In this document: one piece after another, positions 9,279 to 17,487 of the stretch | How positions within the stretch are numbered: position 1 is the first letter of the stretch | Layout of the letters: every line of letters starts with the position of its first letter | Assembly: GCF_000430625.1 (NCBI RefSeq) | Contig: NZ_KE387174.1 | Span: forward strand, 45,519 to 96,728 | Direction: 5' to 3' | DNA length: 51,210 nt | From: Aneurinibacillus terranovensis DSM 18919 | GTDB lineage: Bacteria > Bacillota > Bacilli > Aneurinibacillales > Aneurinibacillaceae | Position numbers and translations under genes: made by a program | The notes under the pieces: generated by a model | Told to the model about the DNA's origin: nothing | Databases searched by the model: none | What the model saw: the letters and a program-made list of their open reading frames with translations, nothing else

Positions 9279-10096
9279 TAACGAGTACTGGAGGCACGAA
9301 ACGAATCGAGGGTGCGTTCGCAAAAGGGCGGCAGGCATTCATCCCTTTTATTACGGCCGGTTTCCCGACACCTGAAACAACCCTTTCGCTTGGGCTCGCC
9401 CTGCAGGAAGCAGGAGCCGATTTACTTGAGCTTGGTGTGCCGTATTCGGATCCTCTTGCCGATGGGCCGACGATCCAGTTTGCTTCCGCACAGGCTCTCA
9501 CCCACGGTGTTACCATTCAGCGGGTGATTGAACTGGCGGGAGCGATGCGGGAAAAAGGGGTAACCATTCCGATTATTTTATTTACGTACTATAATCCGGT
9601 GTTGCGCTACGGGATTGACCGTTTATTTGAGGAAATGGCTGCTGCGGATATAGACGGTATTCTTATCCCGGATTTGCCTTTCGAAGAAGCGGAGGAAGTG
9701 GAAGAGATCGCTGCCAGGTATGGCCGTCCTCTCATCTCGCTGGTTGCTCCGACCTCGCAGAAGCGCATTCAAATGATCGCCTCCCGTGCCCGTGGGTTCC
9801 TGTACTGTGTCTCTTCGCTCGGTGTAACGGGTACTAGAAAAGAATTGGGAGAGCATATCGTCCCCTTCCTTGAAGAAGTGAAACGCTATTCAGGTGTTCC
9901 TGTTGCGGTTGGGTTCGGAATTTCAAGCCGTGAACAGGCCGAGCGGCTGGCGCCATACAGCGACGGGTTTATTGTCGGCAGTGCTCTGATTGAAAAAATC
10001 CGTGAACTTTCACCCCGGCTGATCGCTCCTGATTCTTTGGAGGAGGCGTTGAACGACGTAAAAATATTTGTAAAACAGCTTCACTCTGCGGTATGA
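9275..10096 (+). CDS. trpA: Tryptophan synthase alpha chain
   Basis: Cleaves indole-3-glycerol phosphate to indole and channels the indole to TrpB. The 273-residue TIM barrel has the catalytic glutamate in [19 protein letters not shown], the second acidic residue in [12 protein letters not shown], and the GFGIS and FIVGSAL phosphate-binding loops. Last gene of the trp block proper; hisC follows after 37 nt. Confidence 0.96.
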   Translation: MITSTGGTKRIEGAFAKGRQAFIPFITAGFPTPETTLSLGLALQEAGADLLELGVPYSDPLADGPTIQFASAQALTHGVTIQRVIELAGAMREKGVTIPIILFTYYNPVLRYGIDRLFEEMAAADIDGILIPDLPFEEAEEVEEIAARYGRPLISLVAPTSQKRIQMIASRARGFLYCVSSLGVTGTRKELGEHIVPFLEEVKRYSGVPVAVGFGISSREQAERLAPYSDGFIVGSALIEKIRELSPRLIAPDSLEEALNDVKIFVKQLHSAV

Positions 10097-10133
10097 TGAA
10101 AGGAATAGACTGCATATTTAATGAGGTGAATAT

Positions 10134-11213
10134 ATGATTCCTAAATCGCAGATTGTAAATTTACCAGTATATGAACCCGGCAAACCAATTGAAGACGTAA
10201 AGCGGGAGCTAGGCCTCACCGAGGTGATTAAACTCGCGTCCAATGAAAATCCGTTTGGATATTCACCTAACGTACGCGAAGCTCTGCTTTCGCAATTAGA
10301 CCATCTGCCGATTTATCCGGATGGGGCCTGTCTTGAGTTGCGCGAAGCGGTCGCCTCGTTTCTTGGTGTGAAAGGCGATGAACTTGTTTTTGGCAACGGA
10401 TCCGATGAACTTGTTGTCCTCATTACGCGTGCCTACTTGCAGGGCGGCACCAATACGATTATGGCTGTGCCAACATTCTCGGTATACAAAACGAACGCGG
10501 AGATTGAAGGGGCGGATGTCATTGAAGTACCGTCGATTGAAGGGGCGCACGATCTCGACGGCATGCTTGCCAAGGTTGACGAGCGGACGCGCGTGATCTG
10601 GATTTGTAACCCGAATAACCCGACGGGTACGATGATAACCGAAACCGAACTGGTCCGTTTTTTGAATCAAGTTCCGGATCACGTACTCGTAGTTCTTGAC
10701 GAAGCGTACAGTGAGTACGTGAAAAGTGAGGAATATCCGAACTCAATTAAGTTGATGGACGAATACAAGAATCTTATTATCCTGCGCACCTTCTCAAAAA
10801 TATATGGGCTTGCCGCCCTGCGCGTCGGTTATGGAATTGCCAGCGCCGAAATCATAGATAAGCTTAATCGCGTACGTGAGCCGTTTAATGTCAATCATCT
10901 CGCACAAAAAGCCGCACTGGCTGCGCTGGCGGACCAGGAATTTGTCCGGAGTTGTCAACAGGCCAATGCCGAAGGATTGCAGCAGATGTATGCCGGGCTT
11001 GATGAGCTCGGTGTCAAATACTACCGTTCCGAAACGAATTTTGTTTACATTATGCCGGAGCGGGATTCAAGGGAAATCTTTAATGAAATGCTGAAGTTGG
11101 GCATTATCATCCGCGCATTTCCCGAAGCAATCCGTGTGACGGTCGGCAGCCGCGAACAGAATGAGAAAATGCTGGCAGCGATGCGGGCAGTGTTGACTCC
11201 AACCGCTTCCTGA
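10134..11213 (+). CDS. hisC: Histidinol-phosphate aminotransferase
   Basis: PLP-dependent aminotransferase of histidine synthesis that in B. subtilis also transaminates the tyrosine and phenylalanine precursors, which explains its place in the aromatic cluster. The 359-residue fold-type I protein shows IKLASNENPFG, the NPNNPTG motif, DEAYSEY and the PLP-lysine region TFSKIYGLAALRVGY. It has its own ribosome-binding site (TGAGGTGA) and no overlap with trpA. Confidence 0.94.
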   Translation: MIPKSQIVNLPVYEPGKPIEDVKRELGLTEVIKLASNENPFGYSPNVREALLSQLDHLPIYPDGACLELREAVASFLGVKGDELVFGNGSDELVVLITRAYLQGGTNTIMAVPTFSVYKTNAEIEGADVIEVPSIEGAHDLDGMLAKVDERTRVIWICNPNNPTGTMITETELVRFLNQVPDHVLVVLDEAYSEYVKSEEYPNSIKLMDEYKNLIILRTFSKIYGLAALRVGYGIASAEIIDKLNRVREPFNVNHLAQKAALAALADQEFVRSCQQANAEGLQQMYAGLDELGVKYYRSETNFVYIMPERDSREIFNEMLKLGIIIRAFPEAIRVTVGSREQNEKMLAAMRAVLTPTAS

Positions 11214-11240
11214 GCGGGCGGATTAAAAATCTCCTTCAGT

Positions 11241-11276
11241 CATGGAGTGGCCTTTATAACCGGAGGTCACTCCATG
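11241..11276 (+). repeat. 12-bp stem-loop between hisC and tyrA
   Basis: CATGGAGTGGCC pairs with GGTCACTCCATG (one G-T pair) around the loop TTTATAACCGGA. No T-run follows, so it is not a standard terminator. It may be an mRNA processing or stabilising structure, or an operator. Nothing else is apparent in the 124-nt gap. Confidence 0.6.
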
Positions 11277-11337
11277 CTGTATAGCAGATGCATCGTCTGA
11301 ATTTTGTTGCCAAGCTTTCTTTACAGGGGAATTACGA

Positions 11338-12456
11338 GTGGAGGGTTTAGACAGAACGATGAGACAGGTAGCCATTCTTGGAGTGGGGCTTATTGGCGGT
11401 TCGCTGGCTCTTTCCTTAAAAAAGCACGAAGACGTACATATTACCGGTTTTGATGTAACGGAAGATAATTTACGCATGGCCCAATCCCTCGGGGTGATCG
11501 ACAGAGGGACAACGCAATTGGCTGAGGCGGTCGCCGCAGCTGATTTTATTTTTTTGTGTGCTCCCGTCGGAAAATTGCATGAATTGATTTCCTTTTTGCG
11601 GTATACTCCATTGAAAAAAGGAGTCGTCATTTCCGATACCGGGAGCACAAAGGCGTGCATTATGGAGATGTCGGAGGGGTTTGCCAGCAGAGGGGTTTAT
11701 TTTGTCGGGGGACATCCGATGGCTGGCTCGCACAAATCCGGAGTGGAAGCATCGAATGAGCGCCTGTTTGAGAATGCGTATTACGTACTAACACCGGCCG
11801 CTGACACGCCTCCGGAGGTAATTGAGCAGATGAAGGAACTTCTTGCTCCAACCCGGGCGAAGGTGATTGTGCTGGACGCGGGGGAACATGACCGCATCGT
11901 CGGTGCAATCAGCCACTTTCCTCATATTATCGCCGCTACCCTTGTTAACCAAGTTGCCGGTTACGATGACGGAAATGACTGGTACAGGCGTCTTGCCGCA
12001 GGCGGCTTTCGCGATATTACACGCATTGCGTCGAGCAACCCGCGGATGTGGCGGGACGTACTGCTGAACAATCGTACGGTGATGATTAACCTGGCTCGGG
12101 ATTGGAGGAGTACACTGGATGACATTATCTCGCTTGTAGAAAAAGCAGACGGCCCCGGAATAGAGAAGTTTTTTGCGGCGGCCCGTTCGTTTCGTGATCA
12201 GCTTCCGGAAAAACAAAAAGGAGCGATCCCGCCGTATTTTGAGTTGTATGTGGATATTCCCGACCATCCCGGTATCATCGGGAAAATTACGACAATGTTG
12301 GGCGAACACGAAATTAGCATCACCAATATACACATTCTCGAAACCCGTGAGGATATACTCGGCGTTCTACGCGTCTCTTTCCGTAACTTTGAAGAGATGG
12401 AAGCTGCCGACGATGTATTGAAAAAAGCAGGATACCAGACATATCAGCGAGAGTAG
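11338..12456 (+). CDS. tyrA: Prephenate dehydrogenase
   Basis: Oxidative decarboxylation of prephenate to 4-hydroxyphenylpyruvate, the tyrosine branch. The 372-residue protein has an NAD-binding Rossmann motif GVGLIGGSLALSL near the N-terminus, the GGHPMAGSHKSG substrate region, and a C-terminal ACT domain (about residues 300-372; ELYVDIPDHPGIIGKI) that should mediate tyrosine feedback. Start GTG 11338 has AGGGGA 7 nt upstream; ATG 11359 (seven residues later) with GGAGGG 13 nt upstream is the alternative. Confidence 0.94.
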   Translation: MEGLDRTMRQVAILGVGLIGGSLALSLKKHEDVHITGFDVTEDNLRMAQSLGVIDRGTTQLAEAVAAADFIFLCAPVGKLHELISFLRYTPLKKGVVISDTGSTKACIMEMSEGFASRGVYFVGGHPMAGSHKSGVEASNERLFENAYYVLTPAADTPPEVIEQMKELLAPTRAKVIVLDAGEHDRIVGAISHFPHIIAATLVNQVAGYDDGNDWYRRLAAGGFRDITRIASSNPRMWRDVLLNNRTVMINLARDWRSTLDDIISLVEKADGPGIEKFFAAARSFRDQLPEKQKGAIPPYFELYVDIPDHPGIIGKITTMLGEHEISITNIHILETREDILGVLRVSFRNFEEMEAADDVLKKAGYQTYQRE

Positions 12457-12465
12457 GGGGTTATC

Positions 12466-13749
12466 ATGAAACAAGTATTGCCTGTTCAAGCGGTGCAGGG
12501 AAACGTGAAGGTTCCCGGGGACAAATCGATATCCCATCGTTCCGTTATGCTAAGTTCACTGGCGGACGGGACGACAAACATCTACGGCTTTTTGCCCGGA
12601 GCGGACTGTTTAAGTACGATTTCCGCTTTTCGGCGGCTCGGCATCACGATCGAGCAGCATGAAGACCGGGTGACCGTATACGGAAAGGGCTGGTATGGTT
12701 TACGTGAGCCGAGCGAGATTCTCGATATCGGAAACTCCGGCACAACGATCCGGCTGATGATGGGGATTCTCGCCACTCTCCCTTTCCACAGTGTATTGAT
12801 TGGAGATGAATCGATCGCCCGTCGGCCGATGAAACGTGTGACCACTCCCCTGCGTGAAATGGGTGCAGAAATCGACGGGCGTGCAGGCGGGGAATTCACA
12901 CCGCTTTCCATTCGCGGAGGAAAGCTAAGAGCGATCGAGTATCATTCTCCGGTAGCAAGCGCCCAGGTTAAGTCGGCGATTTTGCTGGCCGGTCTGCAGG
13001 CCGATGGAGTCACTACGTTATATGAACCTGAATTATCGCGCGACCACACGGAACGCATGCTTCGCTCTTTTGGTGTCGATGTCGAATCATTCCCGGGTGG
13101 CGTCCGGGTGCGCGGCCGACAGACGCTTACTTCACCAGGCGAAATTCATGTGCCGGGTGATATTTCCTCCGCCGCCTTTATCCTTGCCGCCGCAGCGATC
13201 CTGCCGGGAAGCCATGTGACCGTGGAAAATGTAGGGATGAATCCGAGCCGGACAGGTATTATTGATGTTCTTCAGGCGATGGGTGCTGACCTCACCCTGC
13301 ATAACGAAAGGGACATCAACGGCGAACCTGTTGCCGATATTGAATTGAAATACACTCCACTACATGGAACGGAAATTGCCGGGAATCTCATTCCGCGTTT
13401 AATTGATGAAGTACCTGTTATTGCGGTTATCGCAAGCCAGGCGGAAGGAACAACGGTGATTAGGGACGCGGCGGAACTGAAAGTAAAAGAAACCAATCGA
13501 ATTGATACGGTGGTTAGTGAACTGGGCAAAATGGGCGCTCGTATTGAAGCGACAGAGGATGGGATGACGGTTCATGGACCAGTACCCCTGATGGGAACTG
13601 TATGTGACAGTCACGGTGACCATCGAATCGGCATGTCTATCGCCATTGCCGGCTTGAAGGCTGCGGGGGAGACCCACGTTCGTGATGCGGAATCCATTGA
13701 TGTCTCATTTCCTGGCTTTTTTGCTGTCTTAAAAAGCATAAGCTGTTAA
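12466..13749 (+). CDS. aroA: 5-Enolpyruvylshikimate-3-phosphate synthase
   Basis: Adds phosphoenolpyruvate to shikimate-3-phosphate, the step before chorismate synthase. The 427-residue protein has PGDKSISHR near the N-terminus, [12 protein letters not shown] (about residue 89), the [15 protein letters not shown] segment and C-terminal KVKETNRID and HGDHRIGM. The glycine-rich PEP site reads GNSGTT, so this is the class II type often found in Gram-positives. Last gene of the aromatic supraoperon, 9 nt after tyrA. B. subtilis name aroE. Confidence 0.96.
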   Translation: MKQVLPVQAVQGNVKVPGDKSISHRSVMLSSLADGTTNIYGFLPGADCLSTISAFRRLGITIEQHEDRVTVYGKGWYGLREPSEILDIGNSGTTIRLMMGILATLPFHSVLIGDESIARRPMKRVTTPLREMGAEIDGRAGGEFTPLSIRGGKLRAIEYHSPVASAQVKSAILLAGLQADGVTTLYEPELSRDHTERMLRSFGVDVESFPGGVRVRGRQTLTSPGEIHVPGDISSAAFILAAAAILPGSHVTVENVGMNPSRTGIIDVLQAMGADLTLHNERDINGEPVADIELKYTPLHGTEIAGNLIPRLIDEVPVIAVIASQAEGTTVIRDAAELKVKETNRIDTVVSELGKMGARIEATEDGMTVHGPVPLMGTVCDSHGDHRIGMSIAIAGLKAAGETHVRDAESIDVSFPGFFAVLKSISC

Positions 13750-13781
13750 CTTCAGAAAATAAAAATTGCACAGGAAATTTG

Positions 13782-13809
13782 TTGACATTTTACTTATATC
13801 ACCTATAAT
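13782..13809 (+). promoter_or_regulatory. Strong promoter downstream of aroA
   Basis: TTGACA (13782-13787), 16-nt spacer, TATAAT (13804-13809). It is one of the best sigma-A matches in the window, yet no protein-coding gene lies immediately downstream on this strand; a terminator follows within about 80 nt. Confidence 0.75.
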
Positions 13810-13815
13810 AATCGT

Positions 13816-13897
13816 ATAGTATGGTTTCTCTCCACTCCTATCCATAATATGGGTTATCCCCATTCCACTCGTCTTGCAGGCGGGTGGTATTTTTTTG
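13816..13897 (+). ncRNA. Candidate small RNA between aroA and the Spo0E-like gene
   Basis: A promoter with near-consensus elements ends at 13809 and a terminator hairpin with a T-run ends at 13897, predicting an RNA of about 80 nt. It contains a small hairpin (ATGGG/CCCAT around 13849-13863) before the terminator stem. An 8-codon reading frame (ATG at 13821) is also possible, but it would be nearly leaderless. The terminator may instead serve only the aro-trp transcript, in which case the promoter is coincidental. Confidence 0.4.
13865..13897 (+). terminator. Terminator after the aromatic supraoperon
   Basis: CCACTCGTC (13865-13873) pairs with GGCGGGTGG (13879-13887), two G-T pairs, loop TTGCA, followed by TATTTTTTT. 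Ends the trp/aro transcript and the candidate small RNA, and faces the minus-strand gene at 13944-14108. Confidence 0.8.
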
Positions 13898-13943
13898 CTT
13901 GCCGACTGCATCAACCGGCGCAATTCGTAGGGGCAGGTTTTTG

Positions 13944-14108
13944 TTAAACCGATAATCTTTGCTTCATAATTTCATTAACAAGACAATCGATTTCTTGACT
14001 GATTTTAAGCACTTTTTTGTCGAGCAAATTCCTGTTCGATTGCTTATAAATCTGGTGCATCGATGTTCTCTTCTCTATAATCAATTGAATTAACTTATTT
14101 TCCTCCAT
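13944..14108 (-). CDS. Spo0E-like aspartyl-phosphatase family small protein
   Basis: A 54-residue protein read leftward. Spo0E-family proteins are two-helix peptides that dephosphorylate Spo0A-P and delay sporulation. The C-terminal half contains KISQEIDCLVNEIMK, which matches the family signature SQELD followed by a hydrophobic helix; the first half (about residues 4-24) is a predicted helix, as in the family. Start ATG at 14108 has GGAGG 7 nt upstream on the minus strand. It converges with the terminator of the aromatic operon. Assignment rests on the short signature, so function is probable rather than certain. Confidence 0.75.
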   Translation of the reverse strand: MEENKLIQLIIEKRTSMHQIYKQSNRNLLDKKVLKISQEIDCLVNEIMKQRLSV

Positions 14109-14261
14109 AATTTGACCTCCAAATACGTAAAATCACAAGTTTTATTTTATTATGCGAGGTGAATTTGTAAAAGCCCTAATCATTCGACAAATAGCTACAA
14201 AATATTTTTTGTATGTTTTACTACTCGATTCATATGTTTGTACAAAGGAGGGGATATAAAC

Positions 14262-14717
14262 ATGTTTCTTCGTTATGTATTGTTCTCAATGAGTGTAATT
14301 ACGGGTTTAGTCATCCTTAAAATAAATATATTTCCATACCTGCTGTGGCAGTTCGGAACTGTCGGTGACACAGGAGCTGTTCTTTATGAAATGCTTTGTT
14401 TAGCGCTTGGCGGTTTGGCGCTTATTGTGTATCTCGCATTTGGCCATTGTGGAAGATACAAGTATCGTCTTCGGGCCGATTTGCATTTTTTAGCTTCTTT
14501 ATTGTTGCAATGGCCATTTATCATTCCGGGGTGGTCTGATATGCGGCCTCATGCCCCGGCCACATGGATGTACTCCTTTATCGAAGGATGGTGTTCCCTG
14601 TTGGCCGAACCGATACGCCTATTGCTGTTCACCTATCCGTGGACCGATATTCTCGCCGTCTTTCTTAGTTTATTGTTAATTTTTGTCGGGCGCAGAGCCA
14701 AGTTTTCTTTACCGTAA
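14262..14717 (+). CDS. Hypothetical four-segment membrane protein
   Basis: Not recognised. The 151-residue protein has about four hydrophobic segments (near residues 5-28, 39-60, 74-92 and 127-146), separated by short loops including a Trp-rich stretch (IIPGWSDMRPHAP). ATG 14262 is chosen over an in-frame upstream TTG because AAAGGAGGGG sits just before it. It lies between the aromatic operon and an ECF sigma gene and is absent from the equivalent place in B. subtilis. It could belong to the envelope-stress patch, but nothing in the sequence proves this. Confidence 0.75.
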   Translation: MFLRYVLFSMSVITGLVILKINIFPYLLWQFGTVGDTGAVLYEMLCLALGGLALIVYLAFGHCGRYKYRLRADLHFLASLLLQWPFIIPGWSDMRPHAPATWMYSFIEGWCSLLAEPIRLLLFTYPWTDILAVFLSLLLIFVGRRAKFSLP

Positions 14718-14792
14718 ATTAGGGGGTTTACATTTTTTGTGGAACATCATACGATAGGAGATGTGTCTTATAATAAATTTTTTAGCAAACGG

Positions 14793-14822
14793 TGCAACCT
14801 TTTGCCACCCATCTGTCGTCTA
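14793..14822 (+). promoter_or_regulatory. Candidate ECF-sigma autoregulatory promoter
   Basis: TGCAACCTTTT (from 14793) followed after an ECF-type spacer by CGTCTAAA (14817 onward). An AAC-containing -35 with a CGTC -10 is the usual form recognised by extracytoplasmic-function sigma factors, which normally transcribe their own operon. The remaining bases of the 222-nt gap contain an AT-rich TATAAT at 14769 without a good -35. Confidence 0.6.
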
Positions 14823-14939
14823 AAATAGAGAAATGTATATTTCATGTCTTGTTTTACATATGGTAATTTGTACCCCGTTTTCTGGTTTTTGCGTACATAA
14901 TCCGCTGGGGCATGGAATCGAAGGAGGTTACCCGTATTG

Positions 14940-15542
14940 ATGACCGATTCCCAATTAATTCGTGAGATCAAAGATGGGCGAATCGAATATTACGCTGAAT
15001 TAATTCGCCGGTATGAGCGTAGAATTCTTGCTTTTATTTTACATATGCTTAAAAGCTATCATATGGAAGATCAGGCGGAAGATTTAGCTCAGGAAACATT
15101 TTATAAAGCGTTTCGCAATTTACAGTCTTTTCGCGATGTCGAAGCCTCCTTTTCTACTTGGCTTTATACGATTGCACGCAACACGGTGCTTAGTGAACTG
15201 CGCAAGAGCCGCAATTCCGAAGTATACTTGGAAGATAATAACCAGCAGCCGGCCCGCATTTCGACAGACAGGCTGCCGGAACAGGAATTATTGCGAACGG
15301 AGCGTGTGGATCTCGTTCGCCGGGCGATTAACCAATTACCGGAAAAACAGCGAACCGCTTTAATTTTACGGGAATATGAACAGCTCGATTATAAAGAGAT
15401 TGCCGATATTCTTGATACAACGATCAGTTCTGTTAAATCGCTCCTTTTCCGTGCAAGGGGGAGCATAAAATCACAGCTTGAGCCATATATTCTTGACTCA
15501 AATGATGAACGGGTGAAGGGTGTGGCAAGCAATGGATTGTAA
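14940..15542 (+). CDS. ECF-family RNA polymerase sigma factor
   Basis: A 200-residue sigma-70 family protein with only regions 2 and 4. Region 2 (about residues 8-85) includes EDLAQETFYKAFRNL and the FSTWLYTIARN -10 recognition helix; region 4 (about 125-180) includes LPEKQRTALILREYEQLDYKEIA and the helix-turn-helix ISSVKSLLFRAR. Such factors respond to envelope stress when released by a membrane anti-sigma. AAGGAGG (14921-14927) precedes adjacent TTG 14937 and ATG 14940; either could be used. The next gene overlaps by 11 nt and encodes its likely anti-sigma. Confidence 0.93.
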   Translation: MTDSQLIREIKDGRIEYYAELIRRYERRILAFILHMLKSYHMEDQAEDLAQETFYKAFRNLQSFRDVEASFSTWLYTIARNTVLSELRKSRNSEVYLEDNNQQPARISTDRLPEQELLRTERVDLVRRAINQLPEKQRTALILREYEQLDYKEIADILDTTISSVKSLLFRARGSIKSQLEPYILDSNDERVKGVASNGL

Positions 15543-16155
15543 AACCGTACGTCTTTTACTTGATGCTCCTACTCTATCAGCAGAAAATAAACTCAAAGTA
15601 GAACAGCATGTGGAAGAATGTCCGGTATGTCGGGAAGATTATTCATTTTACATACGAGTTACATCAGAAAGTGAAGATTCTCCACTACATACGATGAAAC
15701 TTCCGGCCGAATATGGAGACTTCTCGATAGCAGATGGCGTGATGGCCCGCATTTGGCAGGAAAATAAATGGGCCGACCCTGTTAAACAGAAGGCCGGCCA
15801 ATTAACGAAAAGAAAGCAGCGGTATTTGCTTTTCATCACCGTGCTTCTTCTGGTGGCAACTCTGTTTCCTATTATTGTAAATGAAGGGGATAACGGGTCG
15901 ACCTCGTTTGCCCAGAGTGCGGACGGCACGACGGATACCATTTCTTCTTTCGATCAGTTGCAGTTGCAAAATACTGAGTCCGGCCACTCTAAAATTAAAT
16001 ACGGAATTGTCGCAAGTGTTGAAAATCCCATCATTTATCAGGTGGAAGATACGGACAAAGATTTTCGTGTAAATTATGGTTTGCTCACTTCTTTATTTGG
16101 TATACTGGTTACCGTAGTCAGTTTAAGCTGGCTGACGCGGTGTAAGAGTAATTAA
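15532..16155 (+). CDS. Zinc-binding anti-sigma factor, two transmembrane segments
   Basis: A 207-residue membrane protein with an N-terminal zinc anti-sigma (ZAS) motif: Cys3, His26, Cys30 and Cys33 (H-x3-C-x2-C). A first transmembrane helix lies at about residues 98-117, an extracytoplasmic stretch of about 60 residues rich in Ser/Thr/Asp follows, and a second helix lies near 180-200. The overlap with the sigma gene and the motif indicate it holds that sigma inactive. Most ZAS proteins have one helix; the second puts the C-terminus back in the cytoplasm. ATG 15532 is preferred to GTG 15520, which overlaps the AAGGG ribosome-binding site. Confidence 0.88.
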   Translation: MDCKTVRLLLDAPTLSAENKLKVEQHVEECPVCREDYSFYIRVTSESEDSPLHTMKLPAEYGDFSIADGVMARIWQENKWADPVKQKAGQLTKRKQRYLLFITVLLLVATLFPIIVNEGDNGSTSFAQSADGTTDTISSFDQLQLQNTESGHSKIKYGIVASVENPIIYQVEDTDKDFRVNYGLLTSLFGILVTVVSLSWLTRCKSN

Positions 16156-16179
16156 ACCGTTCACAAGAGAACGGTTTTT
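16154..16179 (+). terminator. Terminator after the sigma/anti-sigma pair
   Basis: AAACCGTTC and GAACGGTTT form a perfect 9-bp stem with loop ACAAGA and a short T-run. It overlaps the anti-sigma stop codon and separates this operon from the TPR gene that starts at 16199. Confidence 0.8.
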
Positions 16180-16198
16180 CTTATATGGAGGAAAATGT

Positions 16199-17287
16199 AT
16201 GTACGAACAGTGGCAGAAAGAACTGGATACAGCCATGCAAGTAATAGAGAACGGAAATATTGAAGAAGGCCTTATGCTGCTTGGGGAATTGCGGAATGAA
16301 GCGTTTGGGGAGCCTGTTCTGTCGCTGGAACTTGTCCGTCTTTACCATAGTCTGGGACATCATACGACCGCTCTGTTGCTGCTCGATGAGCTGGACAGTT
16401 GGAAAGATGAACATGATAGGGAACTGCGTGCAGAGATTCAAATCTATCGCGCCTCTCTTTATATGGATATGGATAGATTAAATGAAGCAATGGAGCTTCT
16501 TATTGAATTAAAGGAAACCGTTACGGATGATTATCGTGTGTATGCACTGCTTGGCGAACTTTTTCTTATCGAAGGCCTTCCGGAAGTAGCCATACGATAT
16601 TTTGAACAAGCGCTTGAAATTGACCCCGGCCAGGAAGAAATTCAATACTGGGCGGGGAAGCTGTATGCGGAGCTGGGCGAAAGTGGCCGCGCACTGTCGC
16701 AATGGGAAACGATGGAGGGTTTTGACCGAAATGAACAGATCCTGCTTGAACGGGCTGCTCTTTCGGCAAAGCAGGGGCTGTTTGAAGAGGCGCTTGAGTT
16801 GTATGAGCGGATTCTTAAGGAATCCGGCGACCATGTGGAAGCATTGTATGGCTGTGGAGTGGTTGCCTACCAGCTTGGAAACTGGCAGCAGTCTATCAGC
16901 CGGTTTGCTAAACTGCTGGATGTAGACGAAGAGTACGTGGCCGCTTATCCGCTGCTGGCGGAGTCATTATGGAAGCTTGGGTTGAAAGATAAGGCCCTGG
17001 CCGTTTACCGTCAGGCTCTTCAACTGCAGCCGGAAGAGGAGATTCTTACGGAATGCTATGTAACGAGATTGGCTGAACTGGAAAAATGGGACGAAGTAAA
17101 TGAATGGGCCACCCATTTGTTAGAAAAAGACGAAGAGGATATGACCGCATGGTACTGGCGCGCGCGTGTAGCTGAAGGAGAAGGCGACCGCGAGCTCGCT
17201 CTGCAGTATTATGAGTATGTGATAGACAGCGGCGAAGAAGTATACGACACGGCCCAACGGTATGCCTACCTCCTTGAACACTTATAA
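16199..17287 (+). CDS. ypiA: Tetratricopeptide-repeat protein YpiA
   Basis: A 362-residue all-helical protein composed of consecutive TPR units (for example LFLIEGLPEVAIRYFEQALE near residue 122 and LGLKDKALAVYRQALQL near 261), very acidic, with no signal peptide or membrane segment. TPR proteins act as protein-binding scaffolds. The place after aroA and before ypiF/qcrA matches ypiA of B. subtilis, which is somewhat longer (about 420 residues). Ribosome-binding site TGGAGGAAA before ATG 16199. The biochemical role is unknown. Confidence 0.85.
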   Translation: MYEQWQKELDTAMQVIENGNIEEGLMLLGELRNEAFGEPVLSLELVRLYHSLGHHTTALLLLDELDSWKDEHDRELRAEIQIYRASLYMDMDRLNEAMELLIELKETVTDDYRVYALLGELFLIEGLPEVAIRYFEQALEIDPGQEEIQYWAGKLYAELGESGRALSQWETMEGFDRNEQILLERAALSAKQGLFEEALELYERILKESGDHVEALYGCGVVAYQLGNWQQSISRFAKLLDVDEEYVAAYPLLAESLWKLGLKDKALAVYRQALQLQPEEEILTECYVTRLAELEKWDEVNEWATHLLEKDEEDMTAWYWRARVAEGEGDRELALQYYEYVIDSGEEVYDTAQRYAYLLEHL

Positions 17288-17326
17288 AAAGACGACGGCG
17301 AACTAACCTCGCCGTCGTCTTTTTTT
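17286..17326 (+). terminator. Strong terminator after ypiA
   Basis: AAAAAGACGACGGCGA pairs perfectly with TCGCCGTCGTCTTTTT around loop ACTAACC, and the T-run continues. One of the strongest terminators of the window. Confidence 0.92.
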
Positions 17327-17364
17327 GCGTCGGCGAACGAACGTAGTTTCAGAGAAGTGTGCAA

Positions 17365-17408
17365 TGGAATCATTTGTTTTTACAAAAAAATAAAAACAAA
17401 TGATTTCA
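17365..17408. repeat. 18-bp inverted repeat upstream of the 360-residue protein
   Basis: Positions 17365-17382 pair with 17391-17408 (one G-T pair) around the loop CAAAAAAA; the core 15 bp are perfect and AT-rich. No T-run follows on either strand, so it is not an obvious terminator. It lies 80 nt before the gene at 17488 and could be an operator or an RNA structure. Confidence 0.7.
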
Positions 17409-17487
17409 TCTACCTGAATGCAACCTTTTCCAACGGTCAATACTGAACATATATACATACTAAAATCGGGTAAAGGGGCGGCGACTC

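Noticed and set aside
13729-13923. Minus-strand frame of 64 codons after aroA
   Set aside because: Overlaps aroA end, promoter and terminator, no ribosome-binding site; the real small gene here is 13944-14108.
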